A stretch of DNA of 64,000 bases from Lepidostoma basale. Taxonomy: Eukaryota > Arthropoda > Insecta > Trichoptera > Lepidostomatidae. Below are positions 1-9,391 of this stretch, in pieces. The stretch covers positions 310,001 through 374,000 of the forward strand of contig JAHDVF020000840.1 in assembly GCA_022606425.2 (NCBI GenBank), read 5' to 3'. Position numbers and translations under genes: made by a program. The notes beneath the pieces are model-generated. The model searched no databases, was not told the origin of the DNA, and was given only the letters and a program-made list of their open reading frames with translations. Every line of letters begins with the position of its first letter. Positions within the stretch are counted from its first letter, which is position 1.

Positions 1-91
1 TTTCACGTGAATTCTACACCAGACCAAGGAATCGAACCCGGGACCTTCAGTATGGAAGTCAGAGCTCTTACTACTCTGCCACGAAGGTCGA
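1..91 (-). mobile_element. SINE-T copy, tRNA-derived, cut by window edge
   Basis: On the minus strand the head reads as a tRNA-like pol III promoter: an A-box-like stretch (GGCAGAGTAGTAAGAGC) and a B box (GGTTCGATTCC). The body match ends at the window edge with the ACGTGAA motif. Compared with full copies (25783-26021) about 31 bp between the B box and the TTGGTCTGG motif are missing. No RNA function is implied; it is an old retroposed copy. Confidence 0.8.
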
Positions 92-330
92 CAAATATCT
101 TCTTCTTCCTGGCGCTTTCCCAACTCATCGTCTGTATTGACTTTTGGGGTCGGTTCTTCTCGATCTCAGGCCGTACCTTGCACGGTTCTGAGTATCGCCT
201 TCACTCAAAGCATTTCTTTGCAAGACGCTATTGCACTGAATCATCCACGTGTTCCTAGGTCTTTCTCTGGATGGTTGACGGGGAAAATTCACAGACAAAG
301 CTCTATTTACTGTGTGAAGGTCGACTAATA
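92..330 (-). mobile_element. RTE-type LINE 3' end (C-terminal fragment)
   Basis: The minus strand encodes an open C-terminal piece of a LINE ORF2 with a basic GRPRxTW-like turn (residues RERPRNTW), stopping near 125 and followed by a (GAA)n-type tail at about 92-106. The same frame runs on into the next LINE fragment at 345-620, which is chance fusion of two inserts. Family unassigned. Confidence 0.6.
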
Positions 331-344
331 TATTATAGTTTAAT

Positions 345-620
345 ATTCTCTCTTCTCTGGTTTCAATCCTGGGATTGGTTGCAGCAATTTCCTCTATTCT
401 TCTCTTCCATTCTTCCCTGTCTTGTGCGGTTCTTTTGAAATCTGCATATGATGAGCAGCGCACGTCCACCAACAGGTCCTCCAGGTATTCTCGGCGTGGG
501 CGTCCCCTAGAGTTTGTCCCCTCGATCATACCCTCCATTATGGCATGCAAGAGACCTTCTTGACGTATTACATGGCCGATCCATCTTGCACGCCTTTCGG
601 ACAAGGTCCTGAGCAGTTTA
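345..620 (-). mobile_element. LINE-I C-terminal fragment (RTE clade)
   Basis: The minus strand encodes SERRARWIGHVIRQ, then GTNSRGRPRREYLEDL and DREEWKRRIEEIAA, the post-RT C-terminal region of an RTE-clade ORF2. A longer sister copy lies at 33950-34375. The 5' side is truncated before the RT domain. Not functional on its own. Confidence 0.75.
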
Positions 621-1018
621 ATATTATAGGTTGAAAAAGATTCAAGGGGGGAATCCGACAGGGAGACACAATATCCCCAAAACTTTTCACATTAGCCCTC
701 GAAGACATTTTCAAAAACTGAACTTGGATACTAAAGGAATCCGTGTTGACGGAAAATATTTAAACCATCTACGTTTTGCCGATGACATCGTACCCGTGAG
801 CAACATTCCAGAGGAACTAGCTGAAATGCTTAAAGAACTAAACGATGTATCCAAATCTGTAGGTTTGAATACAAAAGGTGATAGGCACGGAAAGGCTGAA
901 AATCAACGTGGATGGCAAAATGGCTGTTCCAAATGACGCAGGATAGAGATGCCCCTGCTGTTGTGATCGCCAACGCTGGGGGGACCTGACACGGCACCGA
1001 AAGAAGAAGAAGATACCA
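621..1018 (+). mobile_element. Chimeric RTE fragment: RT FADD block joined to LINE-B 3' end
   Basis: Plus strand: a reverse transcriptase block with HLRFADDI (catalytic FADD) and downstream NIPEELAEMLKELN stretches from about 621 to 935. It then joins, around 930-940, the LINE-B 3' end, recognised by GATCGCCAACGCTGGGGGGA, CTGACACGGCAC and a (GAA)n tail to 1014. The join may be an internal deletion or two adjacent inserts; the FADD half resembles LINE-J rather than LINE-B. Confidence 0.65.
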
Positions 1019-1110
1019 TGTTATCCTCGATCTTCTCCGACTCAGTTACATCGTTAACGTACCTTTACTTTCTTAACCATTATTTCTTCATCCATGCGTT
1101 CCAACGAAAA
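1018..1110 (-). mobile_element. LINE-A-type remnant
   Basis: Short minus-strand match to the LINE-A segment coding for the HMERM...MVKK...VND region (ACATCGTTAACGTACCTT, CATCCATGCGTTCCA), ending in a (GAA)n-like run at 1109-1122. Too short to classify as A or A'. Confidence 0.5.
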
Positions 1111-1620
1111 GAAGAAGAAGAATATTATCAAATCTAAACTACTTATTGAAATAATTGAAAACATTGTTCGATGTTTAAATTTTATAATATTTTGTACTCG
1201 TATATCTTATTATTTTCTTTCAAAAAGTTATTAGGCCCGCACCTATTGTAAATCTGTTAGTCTACTCGACAAGCGATTATACTCCTTACGCCCCTGAATT
1301 AAGGGTTATTATTCCACTGCAGAGATGTCTATTTGGAGTATTTAGCTGTAACAAGGTTTAATTAATAAAGCAATCGCACTGTCGTGTTTGAGCAAGAGAT
1401 TAGGGCGGGGGAGGGTAAGGAGTGGCAATGGAAGGGTGGAGGGGAGATAAGATTCATATTGCAAATTTTCACTTGTTTTGTGGTAATATTGCCCTTATAT
1501 CTAGCTCAGGGGAGGCGTTCTCTTCAGTCGTCAAGTGTCACCCCCAGTGGCGTAACTAGGCGATTTGAAACGAAGAAGAAGATTATAAGTAGCGTAACAA
1601 ATGTAGAGCAAAGCATTTGA
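1110..1620. other. No recognisable gene; AT-rich DNA
   Basis: Low-complexity and unique-looking sequence. Short open frames here have no recognisable domains. One TACTCGTA octamer at 1195-1202. Confidence 0.5.
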
Positions 1621-1621
1621 G

Positions 1622-1816
1622 GTAATAATAATAATAATTATAATAATATGATATCTTCTAAAGCGCCGTTTTTGTGATGTAATCACCTCAAGCACCTCAA
1701 ACAAATCAGGGCCAACGGCCAAGCGGTCACCCATCCAAGTACTGACCGCGCCCAATGTTGCTTAACTTCGGTGATCGGACGAGAACAGGTGCATTCAACA
1801 TGGTATGGTCGTTGGG
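1622..1816 (-). mobile_element. SINE-5S: 5S rRNA-derived SINE copy
   Basis: Read on the minus strand, 1816 to about 1711 follows 5S rRNA from its 5' end: CCATACCATGTTGAA, the box A region (CCGAAGTTAAGCAAC) and box C (GTACTTGGATGGGTGACCGC) are intact. About 13 nt of the 5S 3' arm are missing. It continues into a non-5S body (TGAGGTGATTACATCAC, AAAACGGCGCTTTA) and ends in an ATT-rich tail at 1622-1650. The body recurs without the 5S head at 17515-17565, which argues for a SINE rather than a 5S gene. Confidence 0.8.
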
Positions 1817-1884
1817 GTACTGTAACAAAAAAACATCACACCGTTTCCCCGATGGTATATGTAAAGTGAATTGACCGCCACACT

Positions 1885-2400
1885 ACTTAATCCTGACATA
1901 CCTCTCTAGCTTCATCCACATTTATACAACAAGTCATACACCCACGTCTATTCTTCCGACTTCTAATATGGACGACCTTTAAAATTAGATTAGTTTGGAT
2001 TTCCTCGATTTTCCACGACCCGTACTCCATTCACATCGTTAACATATACTTTCTTCGCCATTCTTCCTTCATCCATGCGTTCCATATGTCCAAACCAACA
2101 GAGTGATCTTTTGATAATTTTGTGAATTCTTGAAATCGGCATTTGAAATTCTGTCGTACATCATATTAGAACACATACGTCTAAGGGATCTCATCTCTCC
2201 TGCATTTATTCTGCTCTCATCCTTTTTCTGTTAGTTCCATGCTTCGCTTCTATATATAAGGGTAGGAACTAACACTATATTGTGAACGACCGTTTTTGCT
2301 TTCATTGTTAAATTCTTGTTTCCAATAACCGTTTTTAAAGCTCCATTCGCTTTATTACCTGCACCAACCCTTCTTTCCCAGTCCATTTCTACACAGTCCG
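1885..2400 (-). mobile_element. LINE-A-type fragment, degenerate
   Basis: Minus strand carries diverged pieces of the LINE-A C-terminal ORF (regions equivalent to GALKTVIGNKNL, YRSEAWN, FGHMERM), broken by stops and frameshifts. The 3' (TTAG)n end is not preserved. At about 2400 it abuts another LINE fragment. Confidence 0.65.
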
Positions 2401-2520
2401 CCCATGTTTCCCTTGGTCTGCTTCTCGGTCTCTTTACGCGCTGCACTCATCTGGACATAATTTTAGGTGTTCTACCCTCTGGCATTTTTTCTACATGGCC
2501 AGCCCACCGTAGGCGTTGAG
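2400..2520 (-). mobile_element. RTE C-terminal fragment, LINE-L-like
   Basis: The minus strand encodes RLRWAGHVEKMPEGRTPK, close to RLRWAGHVQRMPSSRTPK of LINE-L (37615-38190, 38545-39640), followed by a GRPRETW-like basic turn. Directly fused to the preceding LINE-A piece. Confidence 0.6.
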
Positions 2521-2639
2521 ACTTACTTTTCCTTTAGGATCTTTCTCTCTTAAATTGCTAGTTTGTTTTCTTCCCTCTGCATTAGGGACCATATAAACGT
2601 ACATATTAAAACATTTATATTAAGGTTATTATACAGGTA

Positions 2640-2955
2640 TATATTATTAAGAAGACACTGAGGACGATAGGAGTCAAGACACTGAGAGATCGCGTGAGGA
2701 ACACCAGAATAAGAGAGATATGTGAGGTTAAGGATATTATAATATGGAATAGACAGCGAAAAAGGGACTGTCATGTTCAAAGAATGGACACCACCAGACT
2801 CCTCTTTATGCATTGCATAATCAGCCTCATGGGACTCGTCCTCGTGGAAGACCTCCTAAAAGATGGAAGGACAGCTGGGAATCTACCTCACAGGAGGAGC
2901 AACACTCTGGAGAACTAACCACATAGGTCTACAACAAGGAAGAAGAAGAAGAAAA
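2640..2955 (+). mobile_element. LINE-C 3' end
   Basis: Plus strand encodes KTLRDRVRNTRIREICEVKD, the LINE-C C-terminal signature, then diverged sequence and a (GAA)n tail at about 2938-2952. Sister copies: 9777-10014, 13378-13635, 28855-29045, 35208-35845, 60715-60975. 5'-truncated and frameshifted. Confidence 0.7.
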
Positions 2956-3139
2956 AGAGAAGATATAAAGGTAAACAATTTCGCTTATGGCTTTTTATGG
3001 AGTTCAGGCATAGCTGTTGGAACTCTGTAACCGTTATTATACATATTTCTTTTTTTAAATTATTTCTCGCTGATCTCATAACGAAATGGAGTCCTTTCCT
3101 TCCACTATGTAGAACACGGGGTTAATATTATACTTGCAG

Positions 3140-3520
3140 GGCGGGGGTGGCGGCCCACTTCTGTAATGTAACGCCTAAATCGCTTTAATTGCTCCAATTA
3201 GGGTAATCGCTTTTTCTCAGAATGTTCATCAATTGTTTTAATTAAGCCGAAGGGCACTCCAACACTGGAGCACAAGCCAGAAGTAAATATTTCTCAGAGA
3301 TGTAGTTAAAGTAATTGTTAGTACGTAAATTATTTTTAATTACACACGTAATTTGTTTCTGGGATTAATGTATTTAGGCAAATTACAATTGTTCGTCCAT
3401 TGCCTGAAGGATTAATTGCCCGTGATTTCGTTTTCAAATTGCGCATTCGCTAAATTTAGTTCCTAGAAAATATTTATTCTGTCCTTATATAAGTTGACCC
3501 ATTAGCAGCAGAGACCGAAA
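3140..3520. promoter_or_regulatory. Unique block with clustered homeodomain cores
   Basis: No coding signal and no match to the repeat families here. About nine TAATTG/CAATTA/TTAATTA cores lie in roughly 240 bp (for example 3186-3191, 3195-3200, 3229-3246, 3313-3343, 3378-3392, 3409-3417). These are homeodomain-type sites; in AT-rich DNA some are expected by chance. A candidate enhancer only, inferred from clustering and non-repetitive appearance. Confidence 0.3.
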
Positions 3521-3940
3521 CAAACATTATTTTAAAAATAATTCACTTTTATATTTTGTTTGTACATCACTTTATTTGTTTGAGCAAAAAAAAAAAACGT
3601 AAAAATACGCTTACACCGGACCTTCGTCCGGGTTACAGAAACAAACTTAATAACAACAACAACAACAACAACAACAACAAATCATCAGAGTAGGCGAGCA
3701 GAGAGAATGGACTGCCACTCACTTCTCTAGCTTCCTCCACATTCATACAGTGAGTCATACACGCACGGCGATTCTTCCGACTTTTTATATTTATAAACTT
3801 TTTAACAATCAATTAAAAAGTTCATTAATATTTTATTATTTTGTTTCTGTAACCCTGGTAAAGCTCAGGCAGAAGCGAAAGCGGTTTGTTCGTTAAAACA
3901 AATAAAGTGGTGTAAAAGTGTTTTAAATTTATTTTTAATA
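3520..3940. repeat. Fold-back repeat P5, with LINE-A' end inside
   Basis: Left arm (about 3545-3650, ending GGGTTACAGAAACAAA) is the inverted partner of the right arm (about 3832-3925, starting TTTGTTTCTGTAACCC). The gap holds a LINE-A' 3' end with an (AAC)n tract. Related copies at 22800-22930 and 41900-42000. No coding capacity. Confidence 0.6.
3648..3790 (-). mobile_element. LINE-A' 3' end with (AAC)n tail
   Basis: Minus-strand 3' terminus: the tail appears as (AAC)n at 3648-3680, followed by GAGAGAATGGACTGCCACTC and the segment coding for MNVEEARE and RRACMTRC-like residues. It shows that this subgroup ends in (TTG)n rather than (TTAG)n. Confidence 0.65.
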
Positions 3941-3959
3941 AAGCTACACCATAAATTAA

Positions 3960-4230
3960 TTATTTTATACGAGAGTATAAAGAGTTGTTTGTAAAACCTG
4001 ATGATTTCAACATCGGTTTGCAAAACAGTTGTAGCGATATTTTAAAAAAGTGTCTAATAAAACTTGTGATATTATATAACAGTGTTGTAAATTTAACAGT
4101 AAATATAATTTTTCTAAATTTTCATGAATTTATAATTAATTGTTTTACTCTTACACGAGTTTATTTATCTAAACGTATTACTAATAAAATTATCCGTTAA
4201 ATACATTATTATATATTTTGCGCTAAGTTA
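3960..4230. repeat. P4 fold-back half copy
   Basis: Contains CCTGATGATTTCAACATCGG and GCAAAACAG, then the ACAGTGTTGTAAATTTAAC motif shared with 50455-50900. Only one arm is clear. The open frame across it (71 residues) is AT-rich and not a protein family I recognise. Confidence 0.5.
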
Positions 4231-4261
4231 TAATAAAAAGTGGCCCACGTGCTGCAGCTTT

Positions 4262-4400
4262 ATTATAATTTTATACGAAGGAAAATGTCTGGTTGCTAAG
4301 GCTTTCATTATCAAATATCATTTACATTTGATAATGCCTTACTACGGGAAACATGTCATTACTATAAAATATAATAAAACTTCTAGAAAAGAGACGTTTT
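4262..4400. repeat. Fold-back repeat P1 copy
   Basis: Inverted arms meet near 4325: the left half has GGTTGCTAAGGC and the right half GATAATGCCTTACTACGGGA, AACATGTCATT and AACTTCTAGAAAAGAG. The same arms recur at 19795, 26225, 43978, 45455, 49755, 55700 and 56190. Non-coding, MITE-like; the terminal inverted repeats and target duplication were not determined. Confidence 0.65.
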
Positions 4401-4683
4401 CATTCGAATTTATTACAAAAATTTGAATATCATTAATAACATAAAGAATATTATATTATTTATTCTATATTCGCCATAACTTGTTGTTGCGGATTCATTG
4501 AACCATGTTTATTTTTTAAATTTTGTACACAACACACTATATTTACAAAAAAAAAAACTATGTTTCGGATACACAAGCGATTCATCAATGGTAAATGGTA
4601 AATATAATATAAATATTTAAAAAAAAATTCCATGAATGCGGTCAGTTTTGACAGAAATTTATTTGATTATTTATAATATTTTA

Positions 4684-5351
4684 AAACTAACTAACTAACT
4701 AACCATCACGCCGTCTCCCCGAAGGGGTAGGCAGAAAGAATGGACTGCCACACCTTTCTTTCCTGACATATTTCTCTCGCTTCCTCAACATTCATACATC
4801 GTGTCATGCACGCGCGTCGATTTCTCTGACTCCTCACATGGCCGACATTCAATATTTGATTTATTTGATCGTGCCACGTTTTCCTCGGTCTTCCTCTATT
4901 TCTGGTTCCATTTACATCATTAACATATAATTTTTTTACCATTCTTTCTTCATTCATTCTTTCCATATGTCCAAACCATCTTAATGATCCTTTCATTATT
5001 TTGTTCATGACACCATCATTCGCACCGCATTCACTTCTTATATTTTCATTCGACACTCTATCATACACAGAATATCCACACATTCGTCTAAGAGATCTCA
5101 TTTCTACTGCATTTATTCTACTTTCATCCTTCCTTTGCCAGTTCCATGCTTCGCTTCCATACATAAGGGTCGGTAGAAGAACACCATTGTGCACTGCCAT
5201 TCTAGTTTTTTGGATAGGTTTTTGTTTGCGATGACAACTTTAAGTGCACCATTCACTTTGTTGCCTGCCCCAACCCTTCTTTCAATATCCCTCTCCACTC
5301 TCCCATCTCTTGTAAACATACTACCTAAATATTGTTTGTGTATTTAGGTAG
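4684..5351 (-). mobile_element. LINE-A insertion with perfect 12-bp TSD
   Basis: 3' end on the left: (CTAA)n at 4685-4702 then CCATCACGCCGTCTCCCCG. The minus-strand ORF (about 164 residues, 5200 to 4706) carries LMYGSEAWNWQ, RSLRRMCGYSVYDRVSNE, LRWFGHMERM, RNRGRPRKTWHDQINQI and the LINE-A end SAYPFGETA. Upstream frame 5319-5113 adds RDGRVERDIERRVGAGNKVN after a frameshift. Flanks TATAATATTTTA match at 4672-4683 and 5352-5363. The 5' end has an 18-bp inverted stub (5334-5351). 5'-truncated behind the RT domain. Confidence 0.85.
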
Positions 5352-5799
5352 TATAATATTTTATATATTTTTAATTGCTTTTGAATGATCTTCTTCAATG
5401 AGATGGTTTGCGAATTCAGAAAAGATTTTATTTGAGAGACATCTTATTTGCTCTTATATTCTTAATTTAATGTTACCCCTTGTTTTACCTTCTTTGTCTT
5501 CATTATTTTTAATTAATTTACCTAAATTATTATTTGTTTAAAACGCCGGTATAATGTAACATGGAAATTGTTTTGAAATTATATTTTTAAATTTATTAAT
5601 GTATTAATAAATAATCAAATAAATTTAACGTCAAGTCCTATAATTGATTTATTTCCTTTGTTGTAAGATTAAAACCTAGACCCCAATAAAAATAATATTT
5701 GTTATAACAGAAGCATAAACGTTCCGAAATAAATTGTTTTTATATCTGTCAAAACTGACCACATTTATGGAAAAAAATGTAATTATATTATACTAGCGG

Positions 5800-6060
5800 A
5801 CCCGGCAACGTTTCGCTATTGCGATATTCAAATAAAATAAAATTAAATCAAATTAAATCAGTTTATTTACTCAAAAACATTACAAACAGCATAAATGTTT
5901 AAGGCATCTATTGAGTACAGGTATTTTTAACCAGGAACGCATTAGTGATGGTTCTACATTAGGAAGATAAGATACTTTCCAAAGTCAAGAGTATTTGTCC
6001 CCAGGTCTTCGAGTATTTATAGTGCATATATGGTACATACAAATTATATATATATATAAT
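5800..6060 (-). mobile_element. LINE 3' end with (AAATC)n tail
   Basis: On the minus strand a 3' end reads GTTTGTAATG...GAGTAAATAAACTG followed by an (ATTTG/ATTTA) run at 5832-5862. The same terminus occurs on the plus strand at 39650-39745 next to a (GATTT)n array. Probably the 3' UTR of a CR1/Jockey-like LINE; no coding part remains, and the left limit (AGCGGACCCGGCAACG) is uncertain. Confidence 0.45.
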
Positions 6061-6349
6061 TATTAAACTAATACAAATGAAGTTAGCTATCAATTCATTT
6101 ATTCAATTGAATGACATGGATTGAGTTGTATGTGAATAATAATTTAAAACTTATGTTGGCATTGTCATACACTCGTATACTAGTTTTCGCTTTATTGGCT
6201 TGTTGTCATTGTCATTATGGCTGTAGATCTCAACTCCCAACGATCTGATTTACCATTTATCACTGATGAAGGGCTTCTGTGTCCGAAACAAGTTTGTTTT
6301 TTTTTATTAATTTTTGTAAAAACGTGTGTGTTGTGTAAGTAAAAACAAA

Positions 6350-7315
6350 GAAACATTGTTCAATAATAAATTAATTCATTTCGAGTTTTATTTTGATTTA
6401 AATGAAGAAATCGTCGGATGCCTTCAATTAATATATCTAACAACCGCATTATAAACACTTTTCAGCTATTAATATTGTTTTAAAATTAACATCACTCGTG
6501 AAATTATTATTTAATAAATGCGTATTTGTTTTTCGTATGACATTATATTAACGCAGATTGCCAATATACTTTGATGGAAATAGTAATATGTCCTGTCAAT
6601 ATACTGTGACGTAATATCGGAGAGTATGCATGAGGTCATATGGAGTGGAGTAATATATGTCTGAACAACTAGAATATAGAAGATGAAAAGAGAAAATTAT
6701 AATATTCTCATTTCAATGCATCTGAATTGGTTTTCCAGGGGCTTTCAACCGAAATCAACTTTTGCCATGTGAGCAAATTCACATTTCGGTTTGATAATAT
6801 CAAAACATTTTATTATTTCTTCCACAAACTTATTATGCACGTGACCGGTTTCGTATCTGGCTTAAAAAATATTCTAGAAATGCATTAGTAAAAAACAGTA
6901 TTATATAGCACCGAAAGCTTCTCTGAAATTTGATGATTTGGGAATAATGAGAAAAATTCAATTATGTTTTTCAATTAATCGTATCTTGAGCAATGACGCA
7001 AAGCTCCAAATTACATTATTAATAGGAATGAAAATGTTTTTTTTTTTTAATTTAACGTTTTGCCCTGCGTATTTTAAATATATGATGTTTTTCTACATTT
7101 AAATTTCAATAGCGTAAGGTTTCTTCGATTTCAATAATATTAAGGATTTTAAAGGAACGGTTGGAGCACCCTTTAGGTGTAATTCATATTTGTCTTAATC
7201 TTTGGATTGATGATTGTTTTTGTAATTAGTATTCTTATGTATGTATGTATGTAGTGTATGTGTATGTATACGTTTATGTAATTTATGTGGTAGTATGTAA
7301 TTAGCCTCCCTGTAC
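6350..7315. other. Unique AT-rich DNA
   Basis: No gene recognised. ACGTGACCGGTTTCGTATCTGG at 6839-6860 resembles fold-back cores elsewhere in the window. A GTAT-rich microsatellite lies at 7228-7275. Confidence 0.5.
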
Positions 7316-7325
7316 TTCTTATTTG

Positions 7326-7800
7326 ATGTTCTATGGTGTTCTTCTACCGACCCTTATGTACGGAAGCGAAGCATGGAACTAGCAAAAGAAAAATTAAAGT
7401 AGAATATATGCAGTGGAAATGAGATCTCTTAGACGAATGTGTGGATACTCTGTGTATGATAGAGTGTCGAATGAAAATAAAAGAAGTGAATGCGGTGCGA
7501 ATGATGGTGTTATGAACAAAATACTGAAAGGATCATTAAGATGGTTTGGATATTGGACATTGTTAACGATGTAAATGGAACCAGAAATAGAGGAAGACCG
7601 AGGAAAACGTGGCACGATCAAATAAATCAAATATTGAATGTCGGCCATGTGAGGAGTCAGAGAAATCGACGCGCGTGCATGACACGATGTATAAATGTTG
7701 AGGAAGCGAGAAAAATATGTCAGGAAAGAAAAGTGTAGCAGTCCATTCTTTCTGCCTACCCCTTCGGGGAGACGGCGTAATGGTTAGTTAGTTAGTTTAT
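7326..7800 (+). mobile_element. LINE-A insertion, 10-bp TSD
   Basis: Plus-strand LINE-A 3' end: MRSLRRMCGYSVYDRVSNE region, a deletion within the FGHMERM stretch, then NRGRPRKTWHDQINQILNVG, MTRCINVEEARKICQERKV, the CCCTTCGGGGAGACGGCGTA end and (TTAG)n at 7782-7797. TTCTTATTTG flanks it at 7316-7325 and 7801-7810. Several stops; a dead 5'-truncated copy. Confidence 0.85.
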
Positions 7801-7809
7801 TTCTTATTT

Positions 7810-8612
7810 GTGTTTTTATTCATGTATGCAAATCGATGTCTGTTACCCGAAATGAATATGTAAAGAAACAAAATGGTTTATTAGAAAAAAACGTTCTTAA
7901 AAAAAAACTAATGCATCCATATTAAATTATTTAAAATTTTCAACATAGCTAGAAAACCTGAAAATAGGAAACCTGAAATTAATTTTTAGTAAATTGTAAA
8001 CGATTGTATTTTAATACATTTTGATATATCAAGGCGATTCTCCATTTAACAACACATGAGATTCTTCATCCCTTTCCTACCCCTCAAAAGCTCCACATTG
8101 GTAGGGTGGTTAACCAGTGGGGTTGGGGCCTCGGTGGGGGAGGGTGGTATATAAAAGGAAATAAAGGGAATATAAAATGAGATTGGAATGAAAATATCCC
8201 TACCTCTTGTATAGAATATGGAAGCGGAAGCAATAGTCGAAAAGAGAAATATAAATATACATATTATTAATGTTTTTTATATGTTCAAAATAAAAAGCTT
8301 TTATAATATTACAATAAGCTTATGTTGTACTAAGTGACGTCGACTTTGTTGCATCTTATACAATATTGTTGTTGGTTTGCAGGTCGCGAATAATTTAATG
8401 AAATTTTGTTTGTTTCTTCTTTCTCTTATTTCATTGGCTTACCCGTTTTATAAAATTATGGAATCCGAAAAACATACTCTTCTTAATACTGTCGGTTTAC
8501 AGGACATATACTGTGGCATAATGAAACCGTTGCCTTAACTGGTCGAAGCCATAAACATAAATGGAATTCACAAAATATGTATTTTTTTAAATTAACAATT
8601 TACACAATTTTT
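7810..8612. other. Unique DNA with a TATA-box-like site
   Basis: Mostly AT-rich. A GC-richer patch (8080-8150) precedes TATATAAAAGG at 8148-8158, which looks like a strong TATA box, but no initiator or downstream gene is evident. A P2-family fragment (GGTCGAAGCCATAAACATA) is at 8541-8559. Confidence 0.35.
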
Positions 8613-8627
8613 ATTTATTATTTTCAA

Positions 8628-9377
8628 CTAACTAACTAACTAACCATCACGACGTCTCCTCGAAAGGGTAGGTAGATAGAATGGACTGTCACACTTTTAA
8701 TGATGCGGCACTCCATCCTTCTCTTTTCGCTCCGCGGGAGACGCGGTGTGATGGGTTGCGAACCTCATCGCCACCAATAGGCATCTCCCGCGCACACTTC
8801 GATCGTGCAACACCCACAAAATAAATCTAAAACAAATAATATAAAATACAATGATATAAAATAAAATAACAAAATAAAAATAATTTAACACAAAATGTTC
8901 TTTTTAGATGGTGCATATATTGTCTATTTAATTTATTTTCCACGAATCCACCGGTTTTTTTTAATTTAGCACATAATGTAAAAACACATAATGTTTTTTT
9001 CGATGTTGCACATGTTGACATGGACGATCCGGACTTTTGTGTTTATTTAATTAATGTTACACGTATCCACCGTTTTTTAATTAGCTGTAATTAGGCACTT
9101 AACCAGCAAGAACTTTGAAATAATATTGAAGAAATTATTCAAATTGTCATTGGAACAAATGAAAAAATTATTTTTACACCTGTCAAAATTCTTTATAAAA
9201 ACGATAAAACTAATATAATTTTAACAGCAAAACAGGACAAACGTATTACGTGTCACAATTAACTATTATAAAGTGCGGCAACAGTTAAATTGACCAAAAC
9301 AATTCACTTATACGCGAAATATCTCCAAATTAACAGGAGCACCACATGAACCAAACCAAATTTTCAAAAACAAAAGA
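8628..9377 (-). mobile_element. N1 retroposon, probably near full length
   Basis: 3' end on the left: (CTAA)n at 8628-8643, then the ~57-bp LINE-A-like terminus, then CGGTGTGATGGGTTGCGAAC and ACTTCGATCGTGCAAC, running to TTTCAAAAAC near 9370. No protein longer than about 64 residues and no A/B boxes seen, so it is not a tRNA-derived SINE. ATTTATTATTTTCAA is duplicated perfectly at 8613-8627 and 9378-9392, proof of a single insertion of 750 bp. Confidence 0.8.
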
Positions 9378-9391
9378 ATTTATTATTTTCA

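Larger units (their letters stand above)
4455..6350. repeat. Fold-back repeat P3, split by two insertions
   Basis: Left arm 4455-4680 has TTCGCCATAACTTG, a CACACTATATTTAC region, ATGTTTCGGATAC and GGTCAGTTTTGACAG. The inverted counterparts are CTGTCAAAACTGACCAC (5747-5763), then GTCCGAAACAAG and GTGTGTGTTGTGTAAG (6280-6340). A LINE-A (4684-5351) and a LINE 3' end (5800-6060) account for most of the distance between the arms. Confidence 0.65.

Noticed and set aside
125..604. 160-codon minus-strand frame as a single protein
   Set aside because: It runs through two different LINE 3' ends placed head to tail; the fusion is accidental.
1711..1816. Functional 5S rRNA gene
   Set aside because: About 13 nt of the 3' arm are missing, there is no T-run terminator at the expected end, and the downstream body recurs elsewhere as a SINE.
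3648..3681. CRISPR-like or satellite array at (AAC)n
   Set aside because: Simple microsatellite attached to a LINE 3' end, with no spacers.
3997..4020. Canonical hammerhead ribozyme
   Set aside because: One extra base between CTGATGA and the stem, GAAA changed to AAAA in this copy, and no helix I/III found; kept only as a speculative motif finding.
4685..4702. (CTAA)n/(TTAG)n arrays as insect telomeric repeats
   Set aside because: The unit is TTAG, not TTAGG, arrays are short, and each sits at a LINE-A or N1 3' end.
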